Origin: JAEUMD01 sp036768475
GTDB lineage: Bacteria > Pseudomonadota > Alphaproteobacteria > Rhizobiales > Hyphomicrobiaceae
Length of the DNA: 64,000 bases
NCBI GenBank assembly: GCA_036768475.1
Contig: DAIPMW010000004.1
Span: 186,001-250,000 of the forward strand
Direction: 5' to 3'
Shown: positions 62,735 through 64,000 of the stretch, in pieces
Layout of the letters: each line of letters starts with the position of its first letter
How positions within the stretch are numbered: position 1 is the first letter of the stretch
The notes under the pieces: generated by a model
Database searches by the model: none
What the model was told of the DNA's origin: nothing
The model's input: the letters and a program-made list of their open reading frames with translations, nothing else
Translations under genes and position numbers: made by a program

Positions 62735-64000
62735 TCAGAAAAGACCTTGGATCTTGCCGTTCTCCAGCCGGATCGACTCGGCTGATGGGGCCCGTGGCAG
62801 ACCCGGCATCGTCATGATTTCGCCGGTCACGACGACAATGAACTCCGCACCGGCCGAGAGACGCAGCTCGCGGATCGGAACGATGTGGCCCGTCGGCGCG
62901 CCACGCAGGTTCGGGTTGGTGGAGAAGGAGTACTGCGTCTTGGCCATGCAGACCGGCAGCTTGCCGAAGCCCGCGGCCTCCAGCTCTTTGAAGCGTGCCT
63001 CGATGGAGCTGTCGCAGGAGATGTCGGCGGCGCGATAGATCTCGGTCGCGATGGTCTTGACCTTGTCGCGAAGCGGCATGTCGTCGGGATAGAGCGGCTT
63101 GAAGGACGCCTGGCCTGAATTGGCCAGCTCAGCAACGTGGGCGGCGAGCGCCTCGGTGCCTTTGCCGCCGTCGGCCCAATGGGTGCACATAAAGGCCTTC
63201 GTGCCCATGCTCTCGGCGGCCTTCACGACCTCGGCGACCTCGGCATCCGTATCGGTGATGAAACGGTTGACGGCGACGACCGGCGGCACGCCAAACTTGC
63301 GAACGTTCTCGATGTGACGCTTCAGGTTCTCGCAACCCTTGGCCACGGCAGCTGCGTTCTCCGCCTTGAGATCGTCCTTGGCGACGCCACCATGCATCTT
63401 GAGAGCGCGCACGGTCGCAACGATCACGGCTGCCGATGGCGACAGGCCGGCCTTGCGGCACTTGATGTCGAAGAACTTCTCTGCACCCAGGTCAGCGCCG
63501 AATCCGGCCTCGGTGACGACAAAGTCGGCGAGTTTCAGCGCGGTCTTGGTGGCCAGCACCGAGTTGCAGCCATGAGCGATGTTGGCGAACGGACCGCCGT
63601 GGATGAAGACGGGGTTGTTCTCCAGCGTCTGCACCATGTTGGGCATCATGGCGTCCTTGAGCAGGACGGTCATGGCGCCATCGGCTTTCAGCTCGCGAGC
63701 GCGGACGAGGGTCCGTTCGCGGGTCTGGCCGACGACGATGTTGCCGAGGCGGCGTTCCAGGTCGTCCAGATCCATGGAGAGGCAGAGGATCGCCATCACC
63801 TCGGAAGCGACAGTGATGTCGAAGCCGTCCTCGCGCGGGAAGCCGTTGGAAACACCACCCAGCGAGTTGACGATGTAGCGCAGCGCGCGGTCGTTCATGT
63901 CGAGAACGCGCTTCCAGCCAATGCGGCGTGCGTCGAGCCCCAGGGAGTTACCCCAGTACATATGGTTGTCAAGCATCGCGGAGAGCAGGTTGTGCGCCGA
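62735..64000 (-). CDS. fhs: Formate-tetrahydrofolate ligase, C-terminal part
   Basis: 421 residues of a protein cut by the right edge of the window (frame is open to base 64000). Visible: DNHMYWGNSLGLDARRI, GFDITVASEVMAILCLS, VFIHGGPFANIAHGCNSVLA, ADFVVTEAGFGADLGAEKFF and the C-terminal EIMTMPGLPRAPSAESI. The N-terminal P-loop lies outside. It makes 10-formyl-THF from formate, THF and ATP, a main C1-entry enzyme in serine-cycle methylotrophs. A strong terminator follows. Confidence 0.96.
   Translation of the reverse strand, partial: SAHNLLSAMLDNHMYWGNSLGLDARRIGWKRVLDMNDRALRYIVNSLGGVSNGFPREDGFDITVASEVMAILCLSMDLDDLERRLGNIVVGQTRERTLVRARELKADGAMTVLLKDAMMPNMVQTLENNPVFIHGGPFANIAHGCNSVLATKTALKLADFVVTEAGFGADLGAEKFFDIKCRKAGLSPSAAVIVATVRALKMHGGVAKDDLKAENAAAVAKGCENLKRHIENVRKFGVPPVVAVNRFITDTDAEVAEVVKAAESMGTKAFMCTHWADGGKGTEALAAHVAELANSGQASFKPLYPDDMPLRDKVKTIATEIYRAADISCDSSIEARFKELEAAGFGKLPVCMAKTQYSFSTNPNLRGAPTGHIVPIRELRLSAGAEFIVVVTGEIMTMPGLPRAPSAESIRLENGKIQGLF

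Overview
The window looks like a chromosomal piece of a GC-rich alphaproteobacterium of the order Hyphomicrobiales (Rhizobiales), plausibly a Hyphomicrobium-like methylotroph. This is inferred from gene content, not from a marker-gene comparison. Lineage-typical genes include CpdR, GapR (DUF2312), TrcR (DUF1013), the DUF1036/DUF1244/N-formylglutamate amidohydrolase neighbourhood around pyruvate kinase, a split pntAA/pntAB/pntB transhydrogenase with a 47-residue aa3-type oxidase subunit IV upstream, an H-NS-like protein, and MarR/SRPBCC and YdcH genes. There is no phage, insertion sequence, CRISPR array or rRNA operon, and only one tRNA.

Layout. 0-6 kb: end of cpdR, tRNA-Val(GAC), rpmJ, a periplasmic TPR protein, a leftward VOC / MoaD-like / BNR-propeller group, and a divergent SRPBCC-MarR pair around a perfect palindrome. 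6-13 kb: overlapping glycerate 2-kinase / DUF1036 / pyk genes on the minus strand, with N-formylglutamate amidohydrolase and DUF1244 diverging, then a Met-rich Spy/CpxP-like protein and gapR. 13-25 kb: an OxyR-type regulator, two cell-wall enzymes (DUF882 peptidase-like and an L,D-transpeptidase), a DUF1326-DUF1326-DUF2182 cluster, an orphan sigma-54 response regulator, and oligoendopeptidase F. 25-35 kb: TerB-like protein, both methylmalonyl-CoA mutase subunits flanking a tiny membrane protein, a HerA-like ATPase with DUF4236 and a cytochrome c, a patatin lipoprotein and sodB. 35-44 kb: H-NS-like protein, cca and a CoA-type Nudix hydrolase, a transglycosylase-like protein, and a UbiB kinase. 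44-53 kb: CoxIV-pntAA-pntAB-orf74-pntB, a secreted HExxH protein, an alpha/beta hydrolase, rpsU, purEK and two YdcH proteins. 53-64 kb: acyl-CoA synthetase, TauE exporter, propionyl-CoA synthetase, SDR, trcR, MaoC, ribF and the C-terminal part of formate-THF ligase.

Metabolic logic. Glycerate 2-kinase with pyruvate kinase, formate-THF ligase, methylmalonyl-CoA mutase and propionyl-CoA synthetase fit a C1/C3 assimilation network (serine cycle plus ethylmalonyl-CoA or propionate routes). The transhydrogenase would balance NADPH. This is inference from content.

The most unusual structural feature is a family of composite hairpin repeats, about ten copies, nearly all intergenic and mostly between convergent genes. 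Several abut or supply the TAG stop codon of the neighbouring gene, and arm substitutions are compensated. The best candidate for an undescribed system is the DUF1326-DUF1326-DUF2182 cluster: two Cys-rich soluble paralogues with a CxCxxxCxC motif beside a Met/Cys-rich membrane protein. A frameshifted remnant of a glycoside hydrolase family 3 gene lies at 53.2-53.5 kb.
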